Under the pieces are notes generated by a model. The model made no database searches and was not told the origin of the DNA. It worked only from the letters and a program-made list of their open reading frames with translations. 64,000 nt of DNA from Agrobacterium tumefaciens (lineage in GTDB: Bacteria; Pseudomonadota; Alphaproteobacteria; Rhizobiales; Rhizobiaceae): contig NZ_CP039889.1 in NCBI RefSeq assembly GCF_005221325.1, positions 1,562,501 through 1,626,500 of the forward strand, given 5' to 3'. Of the stretch, positions 63,223 through 64,000 are shown piece by piece (within the stretch, counting starts at the first letter, position 1; the number at the start of each line of letters is the position of its first letter). The translations under genes were made by a program, and so were the position numbers.

Positions 63223-64000
63223 TCAGCCCTTGAGCTTTGCTGCGTCGAGACCGTTGCTGGTGCAGAACAGATTGCTTTCCGTCTCGCCATAGGCCGAGTA
63301 GGGCAGCGGCTTGATCGGCGCGGGATATGCGTTGACGACCTTGCTCTGGCCATCCGGTTGCCATTGCCCGATGCGCGGTGTCAGCCAGCAATGCAGGTTG
63401 TCGGGGTCGGTGGTCACCTTGCCGCCGGGTGCTTCATAGGTCTGGCCGCGTATGCCGGCCCGGATCGCGTCGGCAGATAGATCGCCGGATTTCTCCACCG
63501 CCTGCTTCCAAAGGAATACCTGGAAATAGGCGGCCTCGAGCGAATGGTATGTCACGGCTTTCGGATCGTTGACGAAGGTCCTGAAGCGGTCGATGAAGCT
63601 CTTGTTTTCAGGCGTTTCGATCGACATGAAGTAGGGGAAGGATGTATAGCTGCCCGCCGCATATTCGGCGCCCATGGCCGCGATCTCGATCTCGGACGTC
63701 ACCGTCGCGCAGATCGGGATAACCTCCTGTGAGAGGCCCTGGTTCTTGAACTCGCGGTAGAAGGCGATGATCGAGTCTCCCACGACGTTGGAAAGAACGA
63801 CATCCGCGCCCGATTCCTTGATCTTGCTGACCATGACCGCCCATTCCGAGTGGCCAAGTTCCAGATATTCGTCCGCGACCCATTCCGCACCGGCCGCTTC
63901 GATCAACTTCTTGGAAACCTTGGCCATCTCGCGCGGATAGACATAATTCGAGCCGACGATGAAGAACTTCTTCTTGCCCAGTTTCTCGACGATCCAGGGA
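63223..64000 (-). CDS. urtA: Urea/amide ABC transporter substrate-binding protein UrtA, C-terminal part (cut by window edge)
   Basis: 258 residues of a Peripla_BP_6-type receptor are visible, and the N-terminus and signal lie beyond 64000. Segments are FFIVGSNYVYPREMAKVSKK, YLELGHSEWAVMVSKIKESG, DVVLSNVVGDSIIAFYREFK, CATVTSEIEIAAMGAEYAAG and APGGKVTTDPDNLHCWLTPR. It resembles urea and short-chain-amide receptors (UrtA, FmdD). No urease gene appears nearby, and a nitrilase-type amidase is in the same operon, so an amide ligand is at least as likely as urea. Confidence 0.9.
   Translation of the reverse strand, partial: PWIVEKLGKKKFFIVGSNYVYPREMAKVSKKLIEAAGAEWVADEYLELGHSEWAVMVSKIKESGADVVLSNVVGDSIIAFYREFKNQGLSQEVIPICATVTSEIEIAAMGAEYAAGSYTSFPYFMSIETPENKSFIDRFRTFVNDPKAVTYHSLEAAYFQVFLWKQAVEKSGDLSADAIRAGIRGQTYEAPGGKVTTDPDNLHCWLTPRIGQWQPDGQSKVVNAYPAPIKPLPYSAYGETESNLFCTSNGLDAAKLKG

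Overview
The window looks like a chromosome segment from Agrobacterium or a close Rhizobiaceae relative. The rRNA operon ends in 23S-5S-tRNA-fMet. A glxABCD-glnT-soxBDAG-folD-purU block of the kind known in Sinorhizobium and Agrobacterium follows. Coding regions are GC-rich with long antisense shadow frames, and ABC transporters are numerous, as is usual for these soil bacteria. No transposase, phage gene or CRISPR array is visible.

Layout. 1-3227: 3' part of an rRNA operon (partial 23S, 5S, initiator tRNA, terminator). 3228-4585: a decayed stretch with a broken folD. 4609-16915: methylamine/N-methylglutamate and C1 locus. The minus-strand arm holds four sarcosine-oxidase-type subunits (soxB-D-A-G, probably acting as N-methylglutamate dehydrogenase) followed by the folD remnant. 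The plus-strand arm holds two regulators, the three-part N-methylglutamate synthase (glxB-C-D), glnT (gamma-glutamylmethylamide synthetase type) and purU. Together they could take methylamine through gamma-glutamylmethylamide and N-methylglutamate to glutamate plus a C1 unit on folate, with PurU releasing formate.

16990-32301: a GntR-family regulator, an amino-acid-type ABC transporter and an iron alcohol dehydrogenase, followed by an apparently single 10.5-kb operon. That operon encodes an AA_synth-family protein, alpha/beta hydrolase, flavin reductase with a Nudix-like tail, LLM monooxygenase, aldehyde dehydrogenase, NIPSNAP protein, polyamine-type ABC transporter and a second (succinate-semialdehyde type) aldehyde dehydrogenase. 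Near-identical palindromes of form ATGG-N4-CCAT lie in front of the transporter and the operon, and a related copy precedes the gntR gene, defining a likely GntR regulon. The enzyme set resembles the Rut and Pyr ring-opening pathways, but its substrate cannot be read from sequence. This is the best candidate here for an undescribed system.

32563-56388: an organosulfur-scavenging-like island: nitroreductase, three peptide-type binding proteins (two are tandem duplicates), a three-domain rhodanese with a single cysteine, an acyl-CoA-dehydrogenase/SfnB-like flavoprotein, a cysteine-synthase-like enzyme, four LLM monooxygenases, a GNAT acetyltransferase, a peptide-type ABC transporter and a ribose-type ABC transporter.

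56644-64000 (minus strand): a urea/short-chain-amide type UrtABCDE transporter (urtA cut by the window edge) followed by a tandem two-domain nitrilase-family amidase whose second domain has lost its catalytic cysteine, and an iron alcohol dehydrogenase. No urease gene is visible.

A recurring detail: in four of the ABC operons a GC-rich hairpin without a T tract sits between the binding-protein gene and the next transport gene, which would favour higher expression of the binding protein.
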